The notes under the pieces are model-generated. The model saw nothing but the letters and a program-made list of their open reading frames with translations, was not told the origin of the DNA and made no database searches. Source: Celoporthe dispersa (Eukaryota > Ascomycota > Sordariomycetes > Diaporthales > Cryphonectriaceae). Taken from it: 64,000 nucleotides of DNA. The translations under genes were made by a program, and so were the position numbers. Below, piece after piece: positions 1-11,074 of the stretch. Location: NCBI GenBank assembly GCA_016584495.1, contig WAID01000008.1, positions 434,001 through 498,000 on the forward strand. Direction: 5' to 3'. Numbering within the stretch: the first letter of the stretch is position 1; every line of letters begins with the position of its first letter.

Positions 1-1049
1 AGGTTGACGAGACGACCCTCGGCCAGCAGGATGATGTGGCGGCCGTTCTTCATCAGGTAGCGGTCGACCTGGGGCTTGATGTTCTGCACGCTGGCGGCGT
101 TGGCCTTGAGCCAGGCGACGTCGATCTCGATGTCGAAGTGGCCAATGTTGCACACGATGGCGTCGTTGGGCATGGCCTCGAAGTGCCTGCCGACGAGGAT
201 GTCGCGGCAGCCCGTGGTGGTCACGAAGATCTGGCCGAGCTTGGCGGCGTTGTCCATGGAGATGACCTGGTAGCCGGCCATGGCCGCCTGGAGGGCGTTG
301 ATGGGGTCGACCTCGGTGACGAGCACGCGGGCGCCCATGCCGTGCAGGGCCTCGGCACAGCCCTTGCCGACATCACCGAAGCCGGCGACGACGGCGATCT
401 TGCCGGCAATCATGACGTCGGTGGCACGCTTGATGCCGTCGATCAGGGACTCGCGGCAGCCGTACAGGTTGTCGAACTTGGACTTGGTGACGGAGTCGTT
501 GACGTTGATGGCGGGCACCAGGAGCTCGCCCTTCTTGAGCATGCGGTACAGGTGGTGGACGCCGGTGGTGGTCTCCTCGGAGACGCCGTAGCAGTCCTTG
601 AGCATCTCGGGGTACTTGTCGTGGACGAGGTGGGTCAGGTCGCCGCCGTCGTCGAGGATCAGGTTGAGCTTCTTGCCGTCCTTGAAGGCGGTCAGCTGCT
701 GCTCGAGGCACCAGTTGTACTCCTCCTCGGTCTCGCCCTTCCAGGCGAAGACGGGGACGCCCGCGGCGGCGATGGCGGCGGCGGCGTGGTCCTGGGTGGA
801 GAAGATGTTGCACGAGGACCAGGTGACCTCAGCGCCGAGGGCGACCAGCGTCTCGATGAGGACGGCGGTCTGGATAGTCATGTGCAGACAGCCGGCGATG
901 CGGGCACCAGCAAGAGGCTGGTCCTTGGCGTACTTCTGGCGGGTGGCCATCAGGCCAGGCATCTCGTTCTCGGCCAGCTCGATCTCCTTGCGGCCAAAGG
1001 CGGCGAGGGACAGGTCGGCGACCTTGAACTTGTTGGCGGGAGCAGACAT
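1..1049 (-). CDS. S-adenosyl-L-homocysteine hydrolase (5' part, truncated by window edge)
   Basis: The minus strand is open without introns from an ATG at 1049 to the window edge, about 349 codons. The protein begins MSAPANKFKVADLSLA and carries hallmarks of the AdoHcy hydrolase family: a substrate-binding part with CNIFSTQDHAAAAIA, and the NAD-binding loop GFGDVGKGCAEALHGMGA near residue 235. The family is cytosolic, NAD-dependent and tetrameric. It splits S-adenosylhomocysteine into adenosine and homocysteine and so relieves product inhibition of methyltransferases. The family is about 450 residues long, so roughly the last 100 lie outside the window. The long plus-strand reading frame over the same bases is an antisense shadow. 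The upstream leader is very rich in GA on the plus strand (CT on the coding strand), which is common for highly expressed fungal genes. Confidence 0.96.
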   Translation of the reverse strand, partial: MSAPANKFKVADLSLAAFGRKEIELAENEMPGLMATRQKYAKDQPLAGARIAGCLHMTIQTAVLIETLVALGAEVTWSSCNIFSTQDHAAAAIAAAGVPVFAWKGETEEEYNWCLEQQLTAFKDGKKLNLILDDGGDLTHLVHDKYPEMLKDCYGVSEETTTGVHHLYRMLKKGELLVPAINVNDSVTKSKFDNLYGCRESLIDGIKRATDVMIAGKIAVVAGFGDVGKGCAEALHGMGARVLVTEVDPINALQAAMAGYQVISMDNAAKLGQIFVTTTGCRDILVGRHFEAMPNDAIVCNIGHFDIEIDVAWLKANAASVQNIKPQVDRYLMKNGRHIILLAEGRLVN

Positions 1050-2305
1050 TGTCGGAAGGCTGGAGGTACGGGAAGAAAGGGAGGAGATTGTAGACTCTGT
1101 GTGAGACGGTAGAGCAGAGGTCAGCGCCGCGGACGAGGACTGCAGGACAGAGAAGGTAGAGAGAGACACCTCAGCTCTTTAAGTAGGAGGAGAGGAGATG
1201 ATGGAGGAGGAGGAGCTTTTTTAAGAAAAAGAAGAAAGAAAAGAGACGAGGTCGTTGAGGGGGGAGGGAAAACTCTGAAGCCCGTTCATGTTCGGTTCGG
1301 CGAGTTTTCCAACAAGTCTCCGTGCACACCCAAGAGCTCCGAGCTTGCCCAGCCAGGGGGACGGCATGGAAGGAATGGTGACCAGATTCAGCCGTGACTT
1401 TGAAAAGTTACTTACAGTAGTCGGTCCTGTCACAGGAGGGATAAATGCAAGGCGAAAAAGGGGTGGTGGTTGGGACAATTGAAGAGGGAGGGTTGTTACT
1501 TCAATTGCGGTTGAAGGGACAAGAAAGAAGGGAAGGGGAAAAAAAAAGAAGAAAAAAAAAGACGTTAAGGGAGGAGGGGCGAGGAAGATCTCGTGTCTTG
1601 GGAGGGGAAAAAAAGTTTCGGGGGGGAGGGGGGTTGGCCCTGGGCAATGGAGGGGAAAAAACTCCCATTCTTTGCAGCCTTTGGCCGCCCAGACTCGACC
1701 CTGACCCACAAGCGTGCTCACCCCTGGCGGCCCTACTGGTTGGCTGGGCTGCAGCGGGCAATTGCTAGAGGGCGGGGCCTGGCCTGGGGACCTTGGGCGA
1801 AAGATAATCCCCCAAAAAAACACCACTACCAAAGCACATTTGGGCCGTCACTGGGCGGCAAGACAAGGCGTAGTCTATGCGGTCGGTTAAAAAATTATGC
1901 GCACGGTGATGTTATATGTAGAATCTGCAGTCGACTCGACGGCTCGCCTCTGTTTTGTCTGTATATCCTCCCAAGTACTGTCTAGCCCTCTCTGCCCGGC
2001 AATATCTGCCAGCCTGGCCCTGTGACATCTTTCGGGATCTCAATCATCAACCGTATCATATCGACGACCCATCCACCCATCCCCTTTTTTGGCTTGTCCT
2101 TGCAGCATTCTACATGCCTTGGGGAGAGATCCGTAGCCCACTTGAAGTGATCGCCTGAACGCCTAGACCATGCAGCCCACAGTTTGGCCGTATCTCGATA
2201 TCCCTCTTTCCCCCTCCGCCTCCTCCTCCTCTCTCTACCTCTTGTCGGCGGGCACAACCCCCAGCCCCCCCTCCCCTTTGTTTTTCTTTTTACCTTTCGT
2301 GAGCC
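1050..2305. promoter_or_regulatory. SAHH upstream region with long polypurine/polypyrimidine tract
   Basis: This gene-free stretch lies between the SAHH start and the 3' end of eIF3h. From about 1185 to 1640 the plus strand is strongly purine-rich (runs of GA, GGA and A), so the SAHH sense strand is a CT tract typical of fungal promoters and 5' leaders. Several frames are open here only because of this bias. I see no conserved protein. Confidence 0.5.
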
Positions 2306-3660
2306 CTACTCCGGCAGCAGGTTGCCGCGGACAGCAAACATCTTGGCGCTGATGTTAGCCGTGAAGCCGTCCAGCTGCCGGCTGTACTGCTCCACCTGTC
2401 TCGCGTTCAGCATGCCCTCCAGGCGGCTGGGCTCTGGGGGCAGCTTGAAGAGCCTCTGCCACTCGTCCTCGGGCAGCAGCGGCTGCTTGGCCGCCGCCCG
2501 GGAGGCGTTCTCGGCCTTGCGCTTGGTCTGCCACGCCGTGATCTTGGTCTGCTCGCGCGCGAGCTGCCTCTGGTAGTACTGGTGGTTGTTGAGGTCCGTG
2601 TAGTGCGACTCGACGCTGTCCAGGAGCAGATCGCACGTCTTCTCCAGGAAAGGGTCGATGGACAGGTCCAGGGTGTCCAGCGAGGGGTAGGGGGGATCTG
2701 GACCGGGGCGCGCTCGATATCGGCCAGCGACGAGGGCAGGGGAACGTCGGGGTCAGCGGGCGGCACGGGCAGCTGGTGCAGGAACGAGGTCAGGAGGTGG
2801 GAGTTGTGGATGCTGACGGGCAGCTCGAGCAGGATGTCCCTGTACGTGAGCTTGGACTTCTGCAGGCTGTCGGTGGTGAACTTGCCCTCCTTGTAGGCCG
2901 CCATGAAGGTGCTGGACAGGCGGAAGGCGCGGAGGCTGAGCGATCCCTGCGAGGAGCGGCTGACATCGTGGACGAGGGCGACGACGTTGTTGTTCTCGCG
3001 CTGGTAGTGGTACTGGTTCTCGATGAAGCCCAGGTTGATGAAGTTGCCCATGGTGGCGCTGGTGTACCAGCCCACGTTGTTGGCGTCAACATTCACCTCC
3101 TTGAGATGTCTTATCATCTCGTTCTGGTAGTTGATGTTGGCCTTGGCGCGGGGGGCGGCGGCCGCCAGGCTGGAGGCATCGTTCTGGTGCGAATCGCCGC
3201 TGGCGACGTCGATGGTAGGGAACGGGAAGGTATTCGTGACCTCGAGGAGGCCGTTGTTGTCCATGCCCACCAGAGATCCGGTGGCGGTCGTGGGGAAGCT
3301 GGTGGAGGAGTGCTTGGTGATTTTCATCACCACCTAGAGTCGCAGCAAGAAGAAGACGTTAGCCATCGTGCTCAACAGCATACATGTATATACATATACA
3401 CATATATACACATTGGTCCTTCCGAGATCAGATAGTCATCATGACCCACGAACGGCATTGACCATCTCGGCAGACACATGCGAGAGGCCGTGAGGCCGCA
3501 AGAGCCAGAGGCCGAAGAGGTGGGGCAGCAGGCGGGCTTGGGTGAGGGCAGACTGGGAATCTAGAATAAAGAGGAGAGAAAAAAATGGTATGTGTCAACA
3601 GCTTACCAGGGCTTCGACCTGCACCGACTTGATGGCCTCATCCTTCTTCGCGTCCGCCAT
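2306..3660 (-). CDS. Eukaryotic translation initiation factor 3 subunit H, with an apparent -1 break
   Basis: Exon 1 is 3660-3607 (18 codons from MADAKKDEAIKSVQVEAL) and exon 2 is 3333-2306; the intron has GTAAGC and CTAG ends. The start of exon 2 (VVMKITKHSSTSFPTTATG) is the MPN domain of eIF3h, a non-catalytic MPN subunit of the cytoplasmic eIF3 complex that helps load the 40S ribosome. The C-terminal part (QYYQRQLAREQTKITAWQ, ending GNLLPE) is also conserved but lies in a different frame. The two parts meet at a run of six identical bases (G on plus, C on sense) at 2690-2695, where one base appears to be missing. A sequencing deletion is more likely than a real break in a core factor. The leftward stop is at 2306-2308. 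Confidence 0.9.
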
Positions 3661-4840
3661 GATTGCAAACAGAAGACTCTCCTCTACTCTCCGTATTGTC
3701 TTCAACAAGGATCGACGGTCGTGGAGGACGTGTCGAGGATCGAAAGGGGGGAGAAAGGGGGGGGCTCTCGGTGCTGGTGGTGGTTGAATTGGAAGACGAT
3801 AGTAGTTTTTCGAGGTTTTGGTGCGGCGCGTTTGGTGGGGCTTCCAGACAAAGCGAACAGGGTCTGATTGGCTGCAGCCCTTCGGCCAGGGAGTTCCCAG
3901 TGTGTATGCCCCGGGAGTGGTTTAGCGGGCTTTTGGAGGGGCAGAGGTTCAGAGGGGCAGCAGGGGGCCAGCCTCAGCATGCCTCAGTGGACCAACTTCA
4001 CTATGCCTTCTACTGTAGCAGCAGCAGCGGCGGCGGCGGCGCTGTAAGCTGGTAGTGGCTGGTCAGGAGACAAAGACCAGACTTTCAGTTACTCAAAGCA
4101 TGACAAGAGGGAGGATTGTCAGTTGTAGAGACTCTTGACGAAAGGTCTACCTCCAATCTTGTCTTTCTTTTCATTCTGGTAAAAAAAAAATTTTTTAAAA
4201 AAGAGAGAAATATCCATTTCCTCAAGATAAGGAAGAGTTACGTGATCACTCACGTCCCGAGTGTGCCCTGCTGCCTATTTGGCTCTTCTTGTCTTTAGGG
4301 GGTTCGTACGTAGGCATACCGCGCTGAACCACGGCGGAAGAGCAACTGGATCGTCACACTAGGAAGGGAAAAAAAGACCCATAATCATTATCATAACAAC
4401 CCCCAAACCTCATCCCACCCTCATCCCACGGCTCCCCCACGCCAGCGTTGATTTAGAATAACCTTTAAAATCAGCCTCTCCCGTCTACAGAACACTTCAT
4501 CTCCTGACCCATCCTGTTCTTCCTCGTTTCATATCTGCTTGGCCAAAATCTACCCTGTGCCTCGCGCCCGTGAGTGACCAGGGCAGTAGCCATGAGCTCC
4601 AGGCCCAGGCCCAGGCGTGGTGGGCTCTGGCTCTGTGGACTATCCGACACCTGACCGACACGATCATGTCGCGCACACGCCCGTTCACTCTTCCTACTAC
4701 TCGACACCTCGAGTCTTGTCATCTAGACCTCGTCACCTCCTTTCCTCCGGGTTGTCCATGATGAAGGGAAGCGAAAAGACAATATCCAAGCCAGCCGGCC
4801 GGCCTACCTGTCGACCACAAGACAGGCCGGCGTCCCATGT
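3661..4840. other. Intergenic region, no gene seen
   Basis: This is the eIF3h promoter plus the 3' flank of the UPF0643 gene. It contains a CGG/CAG-rich patch near 4018-4045 and an A/T run at 4180-4200. Short open frames on both strands show no conserved pattern. Confidence 0.4.
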
Positions 4841-5628
4841 CTACGTCCACTTGACAATCTCCCAGCTCCTCACGCCCTCGGCGATGATAAGTCGATGCTG
4901 GTCGATCTTCCATTCCGAGTACATCGAACGCGCTGCCCCTGCCGCCCGCCGGTGATCTGGACCGACGCTTCCCTTCTTGGCGTCCTCCTGCGATCTCCAG
5001 ATACAGGTCGCCAGGTTGCGCAGCTCCTCGTTGGGTGTGCCGAACCAGTACCTGTCAGGCAGGGAGGGTTAGCCCTCCGAGGGAGGAAGACTCGAGCAGG
5101 AGAGCGGAGAGGAGCACTCACTTCAGGAACCCGCCGCTGGCCATGGCCTCTGCGTGTGCCGCCTTGTCGAGCGCCCCCAGATCTGGGCACACCGTGGTGG
5201 CTTTGACCTGCGACCGAAAGGCGACAATATACCACGAGGTCTCGCTGAAGGCATGCCGTCTTGCCGTCGCCAGCTCTCGCATCCGCCGGATCACCTCATC
5301 CCAGTTGAACGCCTCGTCGTAGGATGCAGTGGCATAGTCGTCCCGCACCGGCGCCATGCTCACCAAGGCCTCACTCAGTATCTGGCTCTCCGTATCCAGT
5401 GTCTCCAGGTCGAGGAGGTGCTCCCGCTCCACATATGGAGAGGCTATCAGGTACCGCTGGGAGGTGGGCGGAGAATCTGCCGCCATATCGTCTGGTACCA
5501 GCTCCCTTCCCCTCACCAAGGCTGTCTTCTTTCCCCACGGCACAGGGCCTGCCGTCACGATGGTAGGCAGGTCAGCCATGGCTGGAATAATGTACGCTTC
5601 AATCGATGGTGGCTTGGGATATCTGTTC

Positions 5629-5630
<2 letters not shown>
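4841..5630 (-). CDS. UPF0643 family protein
   Basis: Two exons, 5630-5122 and 5051-4841, give 239 residues; the intron is bounded by GTGAGT and GACAG and splits a lysine codon. The protein starts MNRYPKPPSIEAYIIPAM and has a C-terminal half with WYIVAFRSQ, ASGGFLKYWFGTP, NLATCIWRS and YSEWKIDQHRL. I recognise these blocks from the fungal UPF0643 family, whose biochemical role is unknown. No signal peptide or membrane segment is visible. The start codon lies only three bases from a long CT repeat, so the repeat sits in the 5' leader. The family call rests on recalled motifs, and no function is inferred. Confidence 0.8.

Positions 5631-5633
<3 letters not shown>

Positions 5634-5693
<60 letters not shown>
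5634..5693. repeat. CT dinucleotide microsatellite
   Basis: About 29 CT units with a single TG interruption near 5662, followed by further CT-rich DNA to about 5835. On the minus strand it is a GA tract immediately upstream of the UPF0643 start codon. Confidence 0.95.
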
Positions 5694-5696
<3 letters not shown>

Positions 5697-7169
5697 CTTC
5701 AGTGGCTCGCCGGCGACGACTAGCAGAGAGTCTCGATCATGGGGGTGGATCGTTTATCTGGGTGGTTCAAGGTTTGTTCCTCTCTCGGTCCCCCTCTCTC
5801 TGTCTCTTGTCTCTATCTTTGTCTTACTCTTACTCTCACTCTCTTGCTCTGCAGGAAAGGTTCTGTACTTGGAATCAGAGAGGAGGGTGTTGTCGAGGTC
5901 TACAGCACTAGACAAGAAGAACAGTGTCCCTCCTTGGGGAGGGGCGCTCTGAGACATGCGACACCGGAATGGCGAGCTCGGCTGATCTTAGACCAGCGGA
6001 GACCAAGAAGACATGGCACGCCCCCCCCTCGAGACGATTAAAGCATGTAGCCACTGGTACAAGGGTGAGGAATATCTCTCGAGATTCGATATCTCAAGAG
6101 GGCCTTCTTATCTCGCATCTCCACGCCCGCAGGTCATCTGATGCCGGTGAGCGCTGTTGGCCCTCTGGTCTACTATCTCTGGACCAGATATCAACTTTAT
6201 CTACCGCCCTGCTGCGCAGCATGAGCCTGCAACTTTATCATTGCCTGCCGACCCTGTGAGATCTCCAGGGTACTTTTGTGGCACCGGCTTGTCACCCGGG
6301 CGAGGTACCTAGCAACCTAGCTTACCCGTCGTCGACAGCGCCTGCACGAGTTTTGTCTAGCGCTTGATATTGCTCTCTGGCGGCGTAGATGGCGCCATAC
6401 CTTGTTGTGTTCTGCTCCGTCCAAGCATGAGTAGTGAAATCCTCAAGGGACGGCACAGCCGTTTGGAAACGGAGACTCGTCAGATCTATCGCATGCTTGG
6501 TTTTGGGGGGGGTTTTTTTTTCTTTTTTTCTTTTTTAAGGTTATCCCCTATTGAATCTTGTACTATGATACCTCACCGCTCGTGTTCACATTTCACATGC
6601 CAGGAGAATGGCCCACACCGCTCAGGGCGACCCTCCTGATGCATGCTCTAGCAGCATACTTAGGCCACCCGTTCACACACCTAACGTACCCTCGGCGCCG
6701 AATCAAGACGCAACAGCTGGCCAGGGCGGGAAGAACAGTGGCAGGATTGATACTATCAGATATGGCGGGCCATGGGGATTGGCCGTCGTTGGGGTAAGCA
6801 GTTTTGTTGATCTCCGCGGATCTCCTGCAGCGATTTTATATGCTAGAGACGTACGCGTGCGGGGCTCAGAGTAAAAGAAGTTCCTTCTGGGTCAATTCAT
6901 GCATGACAGGAGAGGGGGCACATGGCAGATTCAACAGACCGCATGGGCCAGATCTTTTTTTTTTCTTTTCTTTTCGTTTTTTTCGTGGGCTCTAGCTGTC
7001 TTGAGCGTTCCGGCGGCTCCGCGTGCCGCTTGATGCAATCTAGAGGAAGTCTACCGCCGTTGTCTGAAACCACGAATCCAGCGGGGCCACACACGAGAAG
7101 CCTGCAGCTTATGGTTTCGTATCCAGCCTCAGCCAGCGTTCATTCGTCTCCCTAGATAACGCTGCCTGA
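5694..7169. other. Intergenic region, no gene seen
   Basis: CT-rich and T-rich DNA with pyrimidine runs at 6510-6540 and 6950-6990. It separates the UPF0643 promoter from the 3' end of the carrier gene. No reading frame looks conserved. Confidence 0.4.
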
Positions 7170-8829
7170 TTACAGGTCCTCGTCCTCACCGGTTGTGCCT
7201 TTCAACCATGCTTTGGCAACCTCGTATGTGCCGAGATATAATCCGCTGCCAATGGCGGTCCATGCGGCTCGCAGGAGGCCGCCTCTAAACAGACCTTGGA
7301 TGCCTCTCTCCTGGTACACGAGGCGGGCTACCTGCAGGCTGCCCATCTTCTGCCGCGTTGGTGCCTCTCCGGTCTGCCCGTGAGCGATAGCTCCCGTCAC
7401 CTCCCTTGCTCGAGACCCGGGTCCTTGTGATTGCTGCTGCTGCTGCTGCTGCTCGTATCTCCCGCCCTGCGCAGCCTTTTCCTCTCCGGCAGAGAGCATC
7501 ATGCGGGTCTTGACCACATCAGTGGGCGTCGTGATCACCGCTGCGACCGCCCCAGACGCAGCTGCACTGGCCCCGTTGACGTAGGCCGTCTCGAGCAGCC
7601 CGCGCGCCAATGCCCCGCTCTCAATCTTCCTCTCCCCGCCGCCTACCCCTCCTGATCCATCCCTGACGGTGCTGGCGTTGTTGTTGGTGGTGGTGGCAGC
7701 ATCCGTTCTGCGGTCTCTCCCTTCCCAGATCTGCCGCCGCACCGCCTCGAAGATGGGGAACTGGATCGCCGTGAACGGCAGGTTGCGAGCCACCAGGGCC
7801 GTGTAGCCCGTCAGCATGCGGTGTGCGGCGCCCGATGCCCCGCCAGATTGGGAGACGATGCGTAGCGCCTGGATGGACGTGCTGCCCCTCCACCCGCCCG
7901 CGCCTCTGCTGCTGCTGCTGTCACCCCTCGAGCGGATCATCTGGGCGTTCTGCTTGATGACCTCGGCGGGCGTGAGGACGAGACATGATGCCAGCTCTGC
8001 GGTGCCCGAGGCCAGGGAGTGGATGAGCGGCGCGGGCACGGTAAGGCCATCAGGGAGCAAGGAATCACGCTCGAAGAGGGCAGAATAGAATGTCTTGGTG
8101 GCCTCATAGGTCGTGAAGAAGATGCCGGCTATAATACACACAAATCAGCAGGTGGTGAACCTTGTGGTCGTCGTCATGGTGAGGTGACCTCAGAGAGAGG
8201 GGGGGGGATCACGCAGTGCGGCTACTCACCGGCCGGGAGGGTAGCTACAACGACGCTGCCGACTCCTTGATAGAGACCTCGGAAGACGGTGGCCCGAGAT
8301 TGTCTGGCGGCAGCGGGCTCTGCTGCAAAGGTCTTGAGGTAGTCCTGACTCTGATATCGGGTCTTGATGGTGTCGAGAGGGTAGATGAGCAGGTCGATCG
8401 TGAAGGCAGCAGCAGCGCCTGCCTACAGCCCGGAAGATAGAAAGAAGAGAAAAAGGTCAGCCACTGTTGGTGCTACTCCAGGAATTCCTCCAGAGACTGT
8501 ATCTGATGTCACAGCATACGCCATATGTGATTGCACTTCAATGTCTTGAGAAACGAGAAAAACAAATATCGAGCTTGACGCGGTATCCTCTTGATTACGG
8601 TGCCGCGGACTGCGGGAATACCACATCAGATGTAAGCATCTTCTTCCGACTGACAGACTGAATCGATCGTGTCTCGAGCCTAAACTTTTGTCCCCCCGGC
8701 TTGATCTCCTGAAGAGCTCCCCTCCGGCCCTGACATTTCCCAAAAGCACAAGGCAGACGAGCCGTGGGTGGTCTCAGGTTGACAGACTGATTGACTCACC
8801 AATATAATGTCCGTGTTTGAGTTGCTCAT
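7170..8829 (-). CDS. Mitochondrial S-adenosylmethionine carrier (Pet8/SAMC type)
   Basis: Three exons, 8829-8800, 8422-8230 and 8128-7170, give 393 residues. This mitochondrial carrier family protein would exchange S-adenosylmethionine and S-adenosylhomocysteine across the inner membrane. The three family repeats each show the signature: PLDTIKTR in exon 2, then PAEVIKQ and PTDVVKTR in exon 3. NLPFTAIQFPIFE and the first-helix AGAAAAFTIDLLIYP match the Pet8/SAMC subfamily as I know it, which is why I prefer SAM over other substrates. It is longer than yeast Pet8 (about 284 residues) because of low-complexity inserts, including an eight-glutamine run encoded at 7432-7453 and an Asn/Thr/Gly-rich loop near 7640-7700. 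Exon 1 holds only ten codons (MSNSNTDIIL), so the start depends on the GTGAGT donor at 8799. Confidence 0.88.
7432..7453. repeat. CTG trinucleotide repeat (polyglutamine-coding)
   Basis: Seven uninterrupted TGC/CTG units on the plus strand read as CAG on the coding minus strand. They encode a glutamine run in the matrix-side loop before the third repeat of the mitochondrial carrier. Confidence 0.9.
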
Positions 8830-9162
8830 CTCATGATAACAATCAAAAGTGTCCGCAGTAGGAGAGAAAGAGACACTGCCTGAAGATGAATATTCGTGTC
8901 AACCATAAAGAGAGTTGAAACTTGACGGTCCATGAAGGGCTGCGGCGTTCAATGACATCAGCGGCCACAGCAGGTTCAGGTCCATTCATTGCTCTTAGTC
9001 ATCATCCACATGAGCCCTCCCTCTCACCTTCTCATTTTATATTTATTGTTGTCGTGGTTGTATTCTTCTTCTTATCATTTCAGGATATTATCTTTCTGCT
9101 TCACGGAAAACGGCCCCCCTAGAAAACCCCTACCGCAGATACGTATCTGATACCAGTCACTG

Positions 9163-9796
9163 CTAGTTGCTATTGAAGTAGTTGGCAGCCAGAACCTCGC
9201 CCAGCCCCAGCTTCTTCTCCCAGTCGTCCAGGCTCGCCCACATCCGACTCATATTCCCCAGAGGCTTACCGTCCGCGGGTGCAAACTGCTTTGGGTCCAG
9301 GCCCTCAGGCTGCTCGTACAGGAAGAAGCTGTAGCGGTGCGGAGAGCTGCCAGGAGGGGGTGCGGGCCCGATATAGTTGGCGATGAAAGGCCCTGTGGGC
9401 TCGAGGCCGGGTCCTGATGATGATGACGGTGAGGGAGACGCTGCCGTCTTGACACCCGGCTGAACCCAGTGCAGTATCGGGCCGAGCACGCCAAAGGATG
9501 GAAACGGGGCGTCGAGGTCCAGGCTGACCACCACGTAGCTCTTGGAGGGGGATGCTGCGCTGTAGGTGAGCTGCGGCGGCGACTGGGCATCTAAGGAGCG
9601 AGAGCAATTTAGCGACACCGTCTCGCGACCCTCATCTGTGGAGGTCTGAGGCTCTCTGGCGAGGTGACTCACCGGCGCGTGGGACATATTGTCCAGGCTC
9701 GTTGATGGTATGGCCCCCAATGGTCAGTCCAAGCGTCCTGGAGGGATCCTTCTTGATGAGGGCAAGAGCCCTGTCGACACTCGTGTTGGATGGCAT
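9163..9796 (-). CDS. Phosphatidylethanolamine-binding protein (PEBP) family
   Basis: Two exons, 9796-9673 and 9590-9163, give 183 residues; the intron has GTGAGT and CTTAG ends and splits an Asp codon. PEBP core motifs are present: VVVSLDLDAPFP (the DPDAP-type anion-site segment), GPILHWVQPGV, GPFIANYIGPAPPPGSSPHRYSFFLY written here only as landmarks (FIANYIGPAPP and HRYSFFLYEQ), and a C-terminal WEKKLGLGEVLAANYF. The fold binds phospholipid head groups or acts as a protease or kinase inhibitor (yeast Tfs1 and RKIP are relatives). No signal peptide is seen, so a cytosolic location is likely. An in-frame upstream ATG at 9847 would add 17 residues. MPSNTSVDRAL fits family length better. Confidence 0.88.
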
Positions 9797-10495
9797 GAGG
9801 ACGGATGAGGAATGATTTTCTCTACTTTCGGGAGGATACTTGGTCAACAGAGTGTCAGGTCACAGGTCGTTGCGTAAGTGAGGAAAGGGAAAACCGTGAG
9901 ATTTTTGGGTTGTGTTTTGCCCCTCAGTCTTCCCATTCCAGAGCCTCGGACTTTATTGTTAATCTCGAGGCTAAACTCCGAGCCTGAAGATAGCACTATG
10001 CAACCATCTATCATCACCGGTGACATTCGTATTTCCGTCACTTGACTATTCGTTACCGAGACGCTTCTTCGTTGCCTCGACGACATCAGGTTCGAGGATT
10101 GCTGCTCACAAGGTGGAGACGATATCCCATTCCATATGCAGCCAAGCCAACCCTTCTCAACCTGAACCTGTGAGAGGTGGGGAACCACGCTTTCTGCTGT
10201 AACCAGACCTTGATTGCCATGGTCCTAGATCTCAAGAGAGTGATGGGTAAGCCGGCTAGACCGACTTTCAATGAGTCCCCTCCTCATGAGCTACGAGCTC
10301 GACAAAGGAATATTTGAGGACTCACTACAGGATGTAATCAGGAGAATCAGCCATCGGCGTGCGGCTACAAAGAACATGTCCTCAATGACCATCACAATTT
10401 CTCTTCTCCTAACCACATTTAATGCTAATCCGTTCCAGGTCTTCAGGGAAGTACCATACTCAACCCTCCCCAGGCCCAGAACCTAGCAGGCCCGC

Positions 10496-11074
10496 TCAGA
10501 TACCCAAGGCCATGAGGATGGCACACACAAACTCCCAAACGAAGCCGCCCATAGCACGGGCACCGTCACACATGACCACGAGGAAGCTGATGGCGGCGGC
10601 GCCGCAGAGCACAGTGGCGATGATGGTGTCTGTCCAGGTGGCACCGGGAGCCTGCTTGGATCCCTCGGGGCTCGGCGTGAGGACAGTACGCGGCAGGGAG
10701 CCTGGGACCTTCATGACGGGGAACCGAGCGTTCAGGTTGTCGGGAACGAGGTCGTAGAGGTCGTTGATATAACTCTTGAGCGTCTTGTTCGGAGTCGTTG
10801 CATTGCTGTCGTCGTTGAAGCTGACATCGGCCTCGGGTGAGGTGTGTTGCTCCTGTTCAGCCTCGTTCTTGGTATCCTGCGTGCCGTAGGAGCGTCAGTC
10901 ATTCGGCCAAAAGCTCTCACGTCTCTTCATAGTATGGCAGATTCGGCGGATTCATTCATTCAGGAGGTCAGGTTAGGAGGGGGAGAGTGAAGGATGATAA
11001 CGTACGTCAGGGCTGGTGGCGCTCTGAGCGCTCACGCGACGGTGGAGACTGCCAGTGCCGTTGTCGCGTGCCAT
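10496..11074 (-). CDS. Small membrane protein with two C-terminal hydrophobic segments
   Basis: Exons 11074-11006 and 10876-10496 give 149 residues, starting MARDNGTGSLHRRVS; the intron has GTACGT and CGCAG ends. The N-terminal half is polar and Ser/Asn/Thr-rich. The C-terminal half after ARFPVMKVPGSLPRTV has two hydrophobic stretches, TIIATVLCGAAAISFLVVM and GGFVWEFVCAILMALGI, running to the last residue. There is no signal peptide, so the protein is probably anchored by its C-terminus in an internal membrane. I do not recognise the family. Splice signals and clean frame continuity support a real gene. Confidence 0.68.

Noticed and set aside
36..1112. 358-codon plus-strand open frame
   Set aside because: Antisense to S-adenosylhomocysteine hydrolase. 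It is open because of strong GC-biased codon use and has Gly/Val/Asp-rich meaningless composition.
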